From Actinomadura chibensis NBRC 106107 (GTDB taxonomy: Bacteria > Actinomycetota > Actinomycetes > Streptosporangiales > Streptosporangiaceae), in assembly GCF_001552135.1 (NCBI RefSeq), contig NZ_BCQP01000028.1:1-64000 (forward strand): 64,000 bases of DNA, written 5' to 3'. Each line of letters starts with the position of its first letter. The first letter of the stretch is position 1. A program made the position numbers and the translations under genes. The notes under the pieces were generated by a model. It searched no databases and was not told where the DNA came from. It worked only from the letters and a program-made list of their open reading frames with translations. Shown here piece by piece: positions 42,216-50,181 of this stretch.

Positions 42216-43039
42216 GCACGACCACCACGCGGGCCGGGACCCGCAGGGTCCTGGCTAACCCGGCGCGGCGGGCCGCGCTCCGCCGGGCGCCCGTCGCCGT
42301 CGCCGGGATCCTCGTGATCCTCGTCTGCTGGGAGCTGGTCGCCCGCGCCTACGGCAAGCCGCTGCTGTTCCCCGGACCGGCGGAGACGGGGTCCACCCTG
42401 CTCGACGGCCTGACCGGCGGGGACATCCCGGACGCGGCGGTCGCCAGCATCGGTCGCGTCCTGTCCGGTCTCGCCATCGGGTCGCTCGCGGGCGTCCTGC
42501 TGGGGCTGCTGTCCGGGTCGAGCCGGGTGCTTGAGGCGCTGTTCGAGCCGTTCATCAACGTGTTCCGGTTCATCCCGCCGCTGGCCTGGTTCGCTCCGGC
42601 GCTGCTGTGGCTCGGCGCGGGGGAGACGTCCAAGGTCGCGCTGATCGTCTACACGTCGGTGTTCGTGGTCGCGGTGAACACGGCGGCCGGGGTGAAGGCG
42701 GTGCCGAAGAACATGGTGCGGATGGCGCGCACCTACGGGGCGGGCCCGGTCCGGGTGTTCTTCGCCGTGCGGCTGCCCGCGAGCCTGCCCTACATCTTCT
42801 CCGGCGTGCGCATCGCGATGGGGAACGCGTTCATGACGGTCGTCACCGCCGAGATGCTCGGCGCCGAGTCCGGGCTCGGGGTCCTGATCACCGAGGGGAC
42901 GGCGAACACCGACGTGCGCGGGGTGTTCGCGGCGCTGATCGTCCTCGGCGCGCTCGGGCTCTGCGCGGACCGGCTGTTCGTCCGGCTGCTGCGGCGGTTC
43001 GGCGGCCGGTTCTCCGCGCGGACGCTCGGCGGGCCGTGA
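42212..43039 (+). CDS. ABC transporter permease (second)
   Basis: A 275-residue permease with an N-terminal basic stretch, about six helices and the coupling loop RTYGAGPVRVFFAVRLPASLP. GTG 42212 overlaps the previous stop by 4 bases. It completes the import system with the first permease, the ATPase and the lipoprotein. Confidence 0.93.
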   Translation: MSTTTTRAGTRRVLANPARRAALRRAPVAVAGILVILVCWELVARAYGKPLLFPGPAETGSTLLDGLTGGDIPDAAVASIGRVLSGLAIGSLAGVLLGLLSGSSRVLEALFEPFINVFRFIPPLAWFAPALLWLGAGETSKVALIVYTSVFVVAVNTAAGVKAVPKNMVRMARTYGAGPVRVFFAVRLPASLPYIFSGVRIAMGNAFMTVVTAEMLGAESGLGVLITEGTANTDVRGVFAALIVLGALGLCADRLFVRLLRRFGGRFSARTLGGP

Positions 43040-43074
43040 GCGGCGCCTCGGCGCCGGTGCTGGAACGAGACACA

Positions 43075-43123
43075 GGGGGAGTCGCGGGCGCGCGTGCCGC
43101 GCTCACGGCGGCTCCCCCGCGAC
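43075..43123 (+). promoter_or_regulatory. Mutually exclusive hairpins in an operon gap
   Basis: GGGGGAG (43075-43081) can pair with CTCCCCC (43112-43118), or GTCGCGGG (43081-43088) with CCCGCGAC (43116-43123); the pairings overlap. This looks like an attenuator between the permease and epimerase genes. Confidence 0.35.
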
Positions 43124-43139
43124 AGAAAGGTCTGATTCG

Positions 43140-44066
43140 ATGACGACCCTGGTCACGGGTGCGTCCGGCTTCGTCGGCAGGTACGCGGTGCGCGAGTTGG
43201 TCTCGGCGGGGGCCGAGGTCGTCGCGCTCGACCACGCGCCCGCCGCCGGGCTGCCGCGGTCCCCCCGGCTGAGCGCGGTTCAGGGCGATGTCCGGGACCT
43301 CAGGCAGTTGGCGCGCGTCGCCCGCGAGCACCGGGTCGACCGGATCATCCACCTGGCGTCGCTGCTCGCCCCGGCGTCGCAGGACGACCCGTACCACGCG
43401 CTCGAAGTGAACGTCATCGGGACGCAGAACCTGATGGAGGTCGCGCTGCTGTGCGGCGTCACCAATTTCACGTGGGCGAGTTCGATGGCGGTGTTCGGCC
43501 ACCAGACGCAGGCCGACGACGATTCGGAGGAGTTCACCGAGTCGAGCCGCCATTGCCCCGACAACGTGTACGGCACCACCAAGTCCTATGCCGAGGGGAT
43601 TTCGCTCGCCTACCGGGAGCGGTACGGCCTCAACACCGTCGGGCTCCGCATCGGATTGGTGTACGGGCAGGGCAAGGAACGCGGCGAGGGGCTTTTCACG
43701 GAGCATTTGTTCGACCGTCCGGCGCGCGGCGAGGACGCGGTGGTGCCGTTCGGGGACGACGTCTTCTCGTGGCAGTACGTCCGGGACGTCGCGCGGGCGT
43801 TCATCCTGGTCAACGGCCGCGACGAGACCGACCAGGGCATCTACAACCTGCCGGGGACGGTCGCGAGCATGCGGGAGGCGGTGGACCTCGTCCGGGAACT
43901 CCGGCCGGAGGCGACCATCGGCACCGAGCCGGGCCGGCTCGGATTCCCGTACCGGTTCAGCGTGACCGCCTTCGAGAAACTCGCCGGGGACGAGCACCGG
44001 CTGACCCCGCTCCGCGACGGTTTCGCGGAGACGCTGGACCGGCTCCGCGACGGCGGCGGCGAATGA
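43140..44066 (+). CDS. NAD-dependent epimerase/dehydratase (extended SDR)
   Basis: A 308-residue extended SDR: TGASGFVG (6-13), SSMAVFG, and Tyr144/Lys148 in YGTTKSYAEG form the catalytic set. A nucleotide sugar is the usual substrate of relatives, but in a degradation cluster it may act on a ring alcohol or lactone precursor. AGAAAGG precedes the ATG. It is 40 bases from the alpha/beta hydrolase. Confidence 0.88.
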   Translation: MTTLVTGASGFVGRYAVRELVSAGAEVVALDHAPAAGLPRSPRLSAVQGDVRDLRQLARVAREHRVDRIIHLASLLAPASQDDPYHALEVNVIGTQNLMEVALLCGVTNFTWASSMAVFGHQTQADDDSEEFTESSRHCPDNVYGTTKSYAEGISLAYRERYGLNTVGLRIGLVYGQGKERGEGLFTEHLFDRPARGEDAVVPFGDDVFSWQYVRDVARAFILVNGRDETDQGIYNLPGTVASMREAVDLVRELRPEATIGTEPGRLGFPYRFSVTAFEKLAGDEHRLTPLRDGFAETLDRLRDGGGE

Positions 44067-44106
44067 CGTCCGGCGGCCTTCGACACGACGAGTACGGGAG
44101 GTAAGC

Positions 44107-44925
44107 GTGGCAACGCTCGAATTGGGTGACGGGTCGGTCGTCTGGTACCAGCGGCAGGGGACCGGACCGACGATCGTCGACATTCACGGAAGCGGTTTCG
44201 GCTACCGCAACTTCGCGATGCTGACCCCGCATCTCGTCGACTCCTTCGACGTGATCGACCTGGACCTGCCCGGCTACGGGCAGAGCACCGCCAACGGCCC
44301 GCTCGGCGTCGCGGAATGGGCGGGTTACGTCGCCGAGTTCATCGAGCGGCTGATCGGCGGCCCCGCGTACGTGCACGGCACGTCGATGGGCGCCGTGGTC
44401 GCGACCAGGCTCGCCGCCGACCACCCCGAGGCGCTGAAAGACCTCGTCCTGTCGTGCTGCCTCTTCCGCTACGACAACGCGGCGCGGCACATGCGGCACA
44501 CCTGGAAGCGCGGCGCGATGGACAGCGGAATGGTGCAGGCCGCCGACCAGACGGCCGCCGCCGGGTTCTCGCGGAGCTTCTACGACCGTCCGGACGCCAC
44601 CGAGATCCTGGACCGGCTGCGCACCGCGATGGGCTCCAACGACCCCGAGTCGTTCGTCGCCGGAACCGAGAGCCTGGAGGCCATGGACCTGTCGGACCTG
44701 CTGCCCCGGCTGCCCAGGACCCTCCTGCTCGGCGGGGACGAGGACCAGATGACGCCGCCCGTCCCGGCGGAGAGCGGCGTCGGCTTCGACACCGCCGTGA
44801 AAATCGTTCCGGACGCGGAACTGCACATCCTGGAGAAGTGCGGCCATTACCTCGTGCTGGAGCAGCCGGAGCGGGCGGCCGAGGTCATCAAGCGTTTCGT
44901 GTTCCGGTCCGGCGACACCGGCTGA
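44107..44925 (+). CDS. Alpha/beta hydrolase
   Basis: A 272-residue hydrolase with DIHGSGFGYRNF (oxyanion region), nucleophile Ser93 in GTSMGA, acid in GDEDQMTP and His in KCGHYLVLEQPE. The order and length fit meta-cleavage-product hydrolases and related ester/C-C hydrolases. GGGAGG precedes GTG 44107. It probably opens or hydrolyses an intermediate made by the LLM enzyme. Confidence 0.9.
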   Translation: MATLELGDGSVVWYQRQGTGPTIVDIHGSGFGYRNFAMLTPHLVDSFDVIDLDLPGYGQSTANGPLGVAEWAGYVAEFIERLIGGPAYVHGTSMGAVVATRLAADHPEALKDLVLSCCLFRYDNAARHMRHTWKRGAMDSGMVQAADQTAAAGFSRSFYDRPDATEILDRLRTAMGSNDPESFVAGTESLEAMDLSDLLPRLPRTLLLGGDEDQMTPPVPAESGVGFDTAVKIVPDAELHILEKCGHYLVLEQPERAAEVIKRFVFRSGDTG

Positions 44926-45004
44926 CCCCGGGCATCCGCTGCCCGCGGATACGGCGCATCTGCCATGATCCGCGTCAGCCGCACCCCCACCGTAGGAGGA
45001 GAGA

Positions 45005-45772
45005 ATGACCAGCGAGCCGCCCTCGGGGGCGAAGGCGTCGCCGTCCGACCGGTCGTCGCGGGCGATCAAGTTGGAGCTGCCGAGCGACGCCGGGAGCCAG
45101 CCGCAGGTCACCGAGACGGTCGAGCAGCGCATCGCGCAGGAACTGCGCCGGCTGATCGCGGAGGGCGACCTCGCGCCCGGGGCGCACCTGCCGCTGCGCC
45201 AGCTCGCCGCGCATTTCGGGGTGAGCATCACGCCGGTGCGGGTGGCGCTGATCGAGTTGGCCGCCGCCGGGCTGGTGGTCAGCCGTCCCCATTCCGGCAT
45301 GCGGGTGGCGCCGATGAGCCTTGAGGAGTTCGAGGAGGTCTGGACGATCCGGGTGAGCCTCGAATGGTGGCTCACCCGGCGGGCCGTGGAGCAGGTGCAG
45401 GACCACGACATCGAGTACCTGCGCGGCGCCCTTGAGAAGATCCAGCACGCCGCGCACAGCCAGGCGGAATGGCCGGAGTACGTTGGGCACAGCTGGAACT
45501 ACCGCCGCTACCTCTATTCGCTCGCCGATCGTCCGCAGATGTTGAACAGCCTGGACACGGTGTACGTGCGGTCCGCCCGGTACAGCCGGCTCATGCTCGT
45601 CGGCGGGGAGCGGATCAACCGCGCGGCGGCCACCATGGAGGAGGTGCACGCGGCCGTGGAACGGCGCGACGCCAAGGCGGCGCAGGAGGCGCTGCGGCGC
45701 GGAATGGAATGGACGATGGAGGCCGCGCTCAACCAGTTCGTCAGCGACCTGCCCGCCACTCCGGAATGGTGA
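45005..45772 (+). CDS. GntR-family transcription regulator
   Basis: A 255-residue regulator. The winged helix lies at about 38-105 (VEQRIAQELRRLIAEGDLAPG, AAHFGVSITPVRVALIELAAAG), and a helical FadR/FCD-like ligand domain follows to 240. AGGAGGAGAG precedes the ATG. It probably represses the cluster and responds to a pathway acid. The dyad at 38269-38287 is a candidate site. Confidence 0.9.
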   Translation: MTSEPPSGAKASPSDRSSRAIKLELPSDAGSQPQVTETVEQRIAQELRRLIAEGDLAPGAHLPLRQLAAHFGVSITPVRVALIELAAAGLVVSRPHSGMRVAPMSLEEFEEVWTIRVSLEWWLTRRAVEQVQDHDIEYLRGALEKIQHAAHSQAEWPEYVGHSWNYRRYLYSLADRPQMLNSLDTVYVRSARYSRLMLVGGERINRAAATMEEVHAAVERRDAKAAQEALRRGMEWTMEAALNQFVSDLPATPEW

Positions 45773-46764
45773 CCGCGGGGGACCGTCCCCTCGTGACGGT
45801 GTTCTCTCTCGGCGGGACGATCGCGTCGACGAACGCGCAGGGGACCGCCGCCGGGGTCACGCCCCGGCTCAACGCCGAGGAACTGCTCGCGGGCGTCCCC
45901 GGACTGGACGGCTTCGCCGAACTGGAACCGGTGGCGTTCCGGCGGACCGCGTCCGGCGACCTCGCCTTCGGCGACCTCGTCGCGCTCGCGGCGGAGATCG
46001 GCGCGCGGTTCGAGGCGGGCGCGGCGGGCGCGGTGGTCGTCCAGGGCACCGACACGATCGAGGAGACCTCGTTCGTCCTGGACCTGCTGGTCGGCGCGCC
46101 GAACCCGGTCGTCGTGACCGGCGCCATGCGCAACCCGACGCTGGCGGGCCCGGACGGGCCCGCGAACCTGCGCGCGGCCGTCCGGGTCGCGGCGTCGCCC
46201 GAGGCGCGCGGGCTCGGCGCGCTGGTCGTGCTCAACGACGAGATCCACGCGGCGCGGTTCGTCGCCAAGACCCACACGAGCAGCCCCGCCGCCTTCCGCT
46301 CGGCGCCCGCCGGGCCGGTCGGCTGGCTGGTCGAGGACCGGACGCGGATCGCGGCGCGGACGGAGCGGCCGTCCGGCGTGCCGCTCCCGCCGGGGCCGGT
46401 GCCGCCGGTGGCGCTGCTGACGATGTCCCTCGGCGGGGACGACCGGCTCATCGAGCAGGTCGGCGCGCTCGGCTACGCGGGTCTCGTCGTGGAGTCGTTC
46501 GGCGGCGGGCACGTCCCCTCGTGGACCGTTCCGGCGCTGGAGCGGCTGGCCGCGTCGATCCCCGTCGTGCTCGCCTCGCGGACGGGCGGCGGCGACGTGC
46601 TCCACGCCACGTACGGGTTCCCCGGATCCGAGCGCGACCTCATCGCGCGCGGGCTCGTCCCGGCCGGATTCCTGACCGGCCCGAAGGCGCGAGTCCTGCT
46701 GAGCCTGCTGCTCGCCAACGGCGCCGGGACCGATGAGGTGCGGAAGGCGTTCGCGGGTATCTAG
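45766..46764 (+). CDS. L-asparaginase (type I/II fold)
   Basis: A 332-residue asparaginase: TVFSLGGTIAS with nucleophile Thr18 and QGTDTIEE with Thr95/Asp96. It hydrolyses asparagine or another amide to the acid and ammonia. ATG 45766 or GTG 45769 overlaps the GntR stop. The TAG stop overlaps the LysR stop on the other strand by palindromic CTAG. In this cluster it may remove an amide from the degraded compound. Confidence 0.9.
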   Translation: MVTAGDRPLVTVFSLGGTIASTNAQGTAAGVTPRLNAEELLAGVPGLDGFAELEPVAFRRTASGDLAFGDLVALAAEIGARFEAGAAGAVVVQGTDTIEETSFVLDLLVGAPNPVVVTGAMRNPTLAGPDGPANLRAAVRVAASPEARGLGALVVLNDEIHAARFVAKTHTSSPAAFRSAPAGPVGWLVEDRTRIAARTERPSGVPLPPGPVPPVALLTMSLGGDDRLIEQVGALGYAGLVVESFGGGHVPSWTVPALERLAASIPVVLASRTGGGDVLHATYGFPGSERDLIARGLVPAGFLTGPKARVLLSLLLANGAGTDEVRKAFAGI

Positions 46765-47699
46765 GCGTCGTTCCCGGTCAGCTCCGCGGAAGGCCATTGC
46801 CCCCGGCTCAGGGCCGACTCGACCTGGCGGGTCAGTTCGGTGACGACGACATCGGTGGCGGGCGCCCTTCGTCCCGTCCGGGGCGTGCCGAGCACGATGG
46901 AGCGCCACAGCGTCGGGTCGCACAACGGCGCCGCGCTGAGGGAGCCGTCGGCGACGTCCTCGGCGATGCCGACGCCGGGGAGGATGGTCCAGCCGTGCCC
47001 GGCCCGCACGAGCCGTTTCTGGACGTGCATGGAATTGGTCTGCGCGGCGATGGCCACCGCCGTCCCGGCGCGGGCGGCGGCCGCGTCGATCAGCGCCCGC
47101 AGCCCGTGCCCGGACGCGGGCATCACCAGCGGCTGCGCCGCGACCTCCGCGAACGGCACCGGATCGGCGGCGCGGAGCCCGGCGGCCGGCGGCGCGACCG
47201 CCCACAGCTTCTCCCGCACCAGCGGGCGGACGTTCAGCGACGGCGTCCCGGCCAGGTCGTACAGCAGGGTGAGGTCGAGGTCGCCGTCGTCCAGCCACTG
47301 CTGGAGGTGCCCCGAGTACGCGGTGAGGACGCGCAGCTCGATGCCCGGATGGTCGCGGGCGATGGCGGACACGAGCGGCTCGGCGAGCAGGTCGCTGGCG
47401 CTGTCGAGCAGCCCGACGGTCACGATCCCGGTGACCTGTCCGGGCGCCGGCTGGATCTCCGCGCGGGCCCGCTCCAGCTCGGTGAGGGCGCGCCTGGCGC
47501 GTTCGAGCAGGATCTCCCCGGCGTCGGTGAGGCGCATGCCCTGCCGCGTCCGCTCGAACAGCGGGACGCCGAGGTCCCGCTCCAGCGCGCGGATCTGCCT
47601 GGTCACCGCCGGTTGGACGAGGTGCAGCAGCTCCGCCGCCCGGGTCACGCTCCCGGTCTCGGCCACCGTCACGAGCGCCTTGAGCTGTTTGACGTCCAC
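46761..47699 (-). CDS. LysR-family transcription regulator
   Basis: A 312-residue LysR: helix-turn-helix near 15-60 (TVAETGSVTRAAELLHLVQPAVTRQIRALE) and a two-lobed effector domain (IVTVGLLDSASDLLAEPLV, YSGHLQQWLDDGDLDLTLLYD). GTG 47699 follows GGGGGAGGACC. It is divergent from the CoA-transferase gene, so it probably activates it when it binds a coinducer. Confidence 0.92.
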   Translation of the reverse strand: MDVKQLKALVTVAETGSVTRAAELLHLVQPAVTRQIRALERDLGVPLFERTRQGMRLTDAGEILLERARRALTELERARAEIQPAPGQVTGIVTVGLLDSASDLLAEPLVSAIARDHPGIELRVLTAYSGHLQQWLDDGDLDLTLLYDLAGTPSLNVRPLVREKLWAVAPPAAGLRAADPVPFAEVAAQPLVMPASGHGLRALIDAAAARAGTAVAIAAQTNSMHVQKRLVRAGHGWTILPGVGIAEDVADGSLSAAPLCDPTLWRSIVLGTPRTGRRAPATDVVVTELTRQVESALSRGQWPSAELTGNDA

Positions 47700-47741
47700 T
47701 GGTCCTCCCCCCATTCCATCCGTACCCGGCATGAAGACATC

Positions 47742-47759
47742 AGTAATCGGTATTTTACT
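47742..47759. promoter_or_regulatory. LysR-type operator dyad
   Basis: AGTAA-8-TTACT (47742-47746 and 47755-47759) lies midway between the divergent LysR and CoA-transferase starts and is AT-rich against the local GC. It fits a LysR T-N-A box. Confidence 0.5.
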
Positions 47760-47813
47760 CGGCTCCACATTACGGACGATGATGATGGCACCGCGCGAGG
47801 AGGAAGTCACCGC

Positions 47814-48998
47814 ATGTATGAGCATCCGCTTTCGGGGGTCACCGTCGTGAGCCTTGAGCAGGCCGTGGCCGCGCCGTTCGCCACCCGCCAACTCGCTGAT
47901 CTCGGCGCGCGCGTGATCAAGGTGGAGCGGCCCGGCGGCGGCGACTTCGCGCGCCGGTACGACACGACCGTGCACGGGCAGTCCAGCTATTTCGTGTGGC
48001 TCAACCGGTCCAAGGAATCGCTGACCCTGGACGTGAAATCCCCGGGCGGGCGCGAGGTCCTGGAGGAACTGCTCGCCGGGGCCGACGTGTTCGTGCAGAA
48101 CCTCGCCCCCGGCGCGGCCGCCCGACTGGGACTGGACGTCGCGTCGCTTTCCGCCCGGTATCCGTCGTTGATCCCGTGCACGATCTCCGGGTACGGGACG
48201 TCCGGCCCGTGGGCCGACCGCAAGGCGTACGACCTGCTCGTCCAGTGCCAGACCGGGCTGGTCTCGCTGACGGGCACCGCCGAGGAGACCGCGCGCGTCG
48301 GGGTGTCGGTCGCCGACATCGCGGCGGGAATGTACGCCTATTCGGGAATCCTCACCGCGCTCTACACCCGCGCGACCACCGGAACGGCGCGGGCGGTGGA
48401 GGTGTCGCTTTTCGAGGCCCTCGGGGAATGGATGAGCCAGCCCGCCTACTACACGCGGTACGGCGGGGTGCCGCCGCAGCGGATCGGCACGCAGCACGCG
48501 ACGATCGCTCCTTACGGCGCCTATACGGCGGGCGACGGCGGGCAGGTGCTGTTCTCCGTCCAGAACGAGCGGGAGTGGGCCGCGTTGTGCGAGCGGTTCC
48601 TCGAACGTCCGGACCTCGTGGACGATCCGCGTTTCGCCACCGGATCGGCGCGGGTCGCCCACCGGGACGAGCTGAACGCCGTCGTCGCCGAACGGTTCGG
48701 GCGGTCCGGGAGCGCCGAGATCATGCGGACGCTGGACGAGGCGGGAATCGCCAACGCCGGGGTCAACGACGTCCACGAGTTCGTCGCGCACAAGGTGCTC
48801 GCCGAACGCGGACGCTGGCACGACGTCGCGATTCCCGGCGCCGTCGTGCCGATGCTCGAACCGCCCGCCGACATTTCCGGTGTCCGCCCGCGAATGGACC
48901 CGGTGCCCGCGGCGGGGGAGCACACCGAGCGGATCCTGACCGAACTGGGACGCACCGCCGCCGACATCGAGGCACTGCGCGCCGACGGCGCGATCTGA
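47814..48998 (+). CDS. CaiB/BaiF CoA-transferase
   Basis: A 394-residue family III CoA-transferase: SLEQAVAAPFATRQLADLGARV start, VERPGGGDFAR, and SVADIAAGMYAYSG with the conserved catalytic Asp. It moves CoA from succinyl-CoA or another donor to a carboxylate. GGAGGAAG precedes the ATG. It is 16 bases before an acyl-CoA dehydrogenase, so both act on the same acid. Confidence 0.92.
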   Translation: MYEHPLSGVTVVSLEQAVAAPFATRQLADLGARVIKVERPGGGDFARRYDTTVHGQSSYFVWLNRSKESLTLDVKSPGGREVLEELLAGADVFVQNLAPGAAARLGLDVASLSARYPSLIPCTISGYGTSGPWADRKAYDLLVQCQTGLVSLTGTAEETARVGVSVADIAAGMYAYSGILTALYTRATTGTARAVEVSLFEALGEWMSQPAYYTRYGGVPPQRIGTQHATIAPYGAYTAGDGGQVLFSVQNEREWAALCERFLERPDLVDDPRFATGSARVAHRDELNAVVAERFGRSGSAEIMRTLDEAGIANAGVNDVHEFVAHKVLAERGRWHDVAIPGAVVPMLEPPADISGVRPRMDPVPAAGEHTERILTELGRTAADIEALRADGAI

Positions 48999-49014
48999 CG
49001 ACAGAGGAACGACA

Positions 49015-50181
49015 ATGAGCACACTGGACATCCTGTCCTCCGACGAGCGCTTCGTCGTCGAGACCGTGCGCGAGTTCGTGGACAACGAGGTGAAGCCCGT
49101 CGTCCGGGAACTGGAGCACGCGAACACCTATCCCGAGGCGCTGATCGAGCAGATGAAGCGGCTCGGCATCTACGGCCTCGCGGTGCCGGAGGAATACGGC
49201 GGGAATCCCGTGTCCCTGCCGTGTTACGTCCTGGTCACCGAGGAACTGGCGCGCGGCTGGATGAGCCTCGCCGGGGCCATGGGCGGCCACACCGTGGTCG
49301 CGAAACTGCTTCTCGACTTCGGCACGGAGGAGCAGAAGCGCCGCTATCTCCCGAGAATGGCCACCGGCGAAGTGCGCGCCACGATGGCGCTGACCGAGCC
49401 GGGCGGCGGCTCCGACCTCCAGGCGATGCGCACCGTCGCCCGCAGGGACGCGGACGGCTATCTCGTCGACGGCCAGAAGACCTGGATCAGCAATTCGAGG
49501 CGCTCGCAGTTGATCGCCCTGATGTGCAAGACGGACCCCGAGGCGCAACCCGCGCACAAGGGCGTCTCGATCCTGCTCGTCGAGCACGGGCCCGGCCTCA
49601 CCGTGTCCCGCGACCTGCCCAAGCTCGGCTACAAGGGCGTGGAGAGCTGCGAGATCGTCTTCGACGGCTACCGCGCGCCGCTCGACTCCGTCCTCGGCGG
49701 GACGGAGGGCAAGGGCTTCGCCCAGATGATGAAGGGGCTGGAGACGGGCAGGCTCCAGGTCGCCGCCCGCGCGCTCGGCGTGGGCCGGGCCGCGCTGGAG
49801 GACTCGCTCGCCTACGCCCAGGAGCGCGAGTCGTTCGGAAAGCCGATCTGGCGGCACCAGGCCGTCGGCAACTACCTCGCCGACATGGCCACGTCGCTGA
49901 CCGCCGCGCGCCAGCTCACCCTCTACGCGGCCCGGGAGGGCGAGGCGGGACGGCGCGTGGACATGGAGGCGGGGATGGCGAAGCTGTTCGCGTCCGAGAC
50001 CGCCATGAAGATCGCGCTGGACGCCGTCCGCATCCACGGCGGCTACGGCTATTCGACGGAGTTCGACGTCGAGCGGTACTTCCGCGACGCGCCGCTGATG
50101 ATCGTCGGCGAGGGCACGAACGAGATCCAGCGCAACGTCATCACGAGCCAGCTCGTGAACCGGGGCGGCCTCGACGCCTGA
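49015..50181 (+). CDS. Acyl-CoA dehydrogenase
   Basis: A 388-residue FAD enzyme: MALTEPGGGSDLQAM (FAD and substrate loop), RIHGGYGYSTEF and the catalytic base Glu366 in VGEGTNEIQRN. It removes alpha,beta hydrogens from the acyl-CoA made by the CoA-transferase. Electrons pass to ETF. AGAGGAACG precedes the ATG. Its 3' end overlaps the convergent permease by 41 bases. Confidence 0.94.
   Translation: MSTLDILSSDERFVVETVREFVDNEVKPVVRELEHANTYPEALIEQMKRLGIYGLAVPEEYGGNPVSLPCYVLVTEELARGWMSLAGAMGGHTVVAKLLLDFGTEEQKRRYLPRMATGEVRATMALTEPGGGSDLQAMRTVARRDADGYLVDGQKTWISNSRRSQLIALMCKTDPEAQPAHKGVSILLVEHGPGLTVSRDLPKLGYKGVESCEIVFDGYRAPLDSVLGGTEGKGFAQMMKGLETGRLQVAARALGVGRAALEDSLAYAQERESFGKPIWRHQAVGNYLADMATSLTAARQLTLYAAREGEAGRRVDMEAGMAKLFASETAMKIALDAVRIHGGYGYSTEFDVERYFRDAPLMIVGEGTNEIQRNVITSQLVNRGGLDA

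Noticed and set aside
43040-43060. GGCGCC-tc-GGCGCC repeat as an operator
   Set aside because: It is short, common in GC-rich DNA and directly after a stop codon, so the evidence is too weak.
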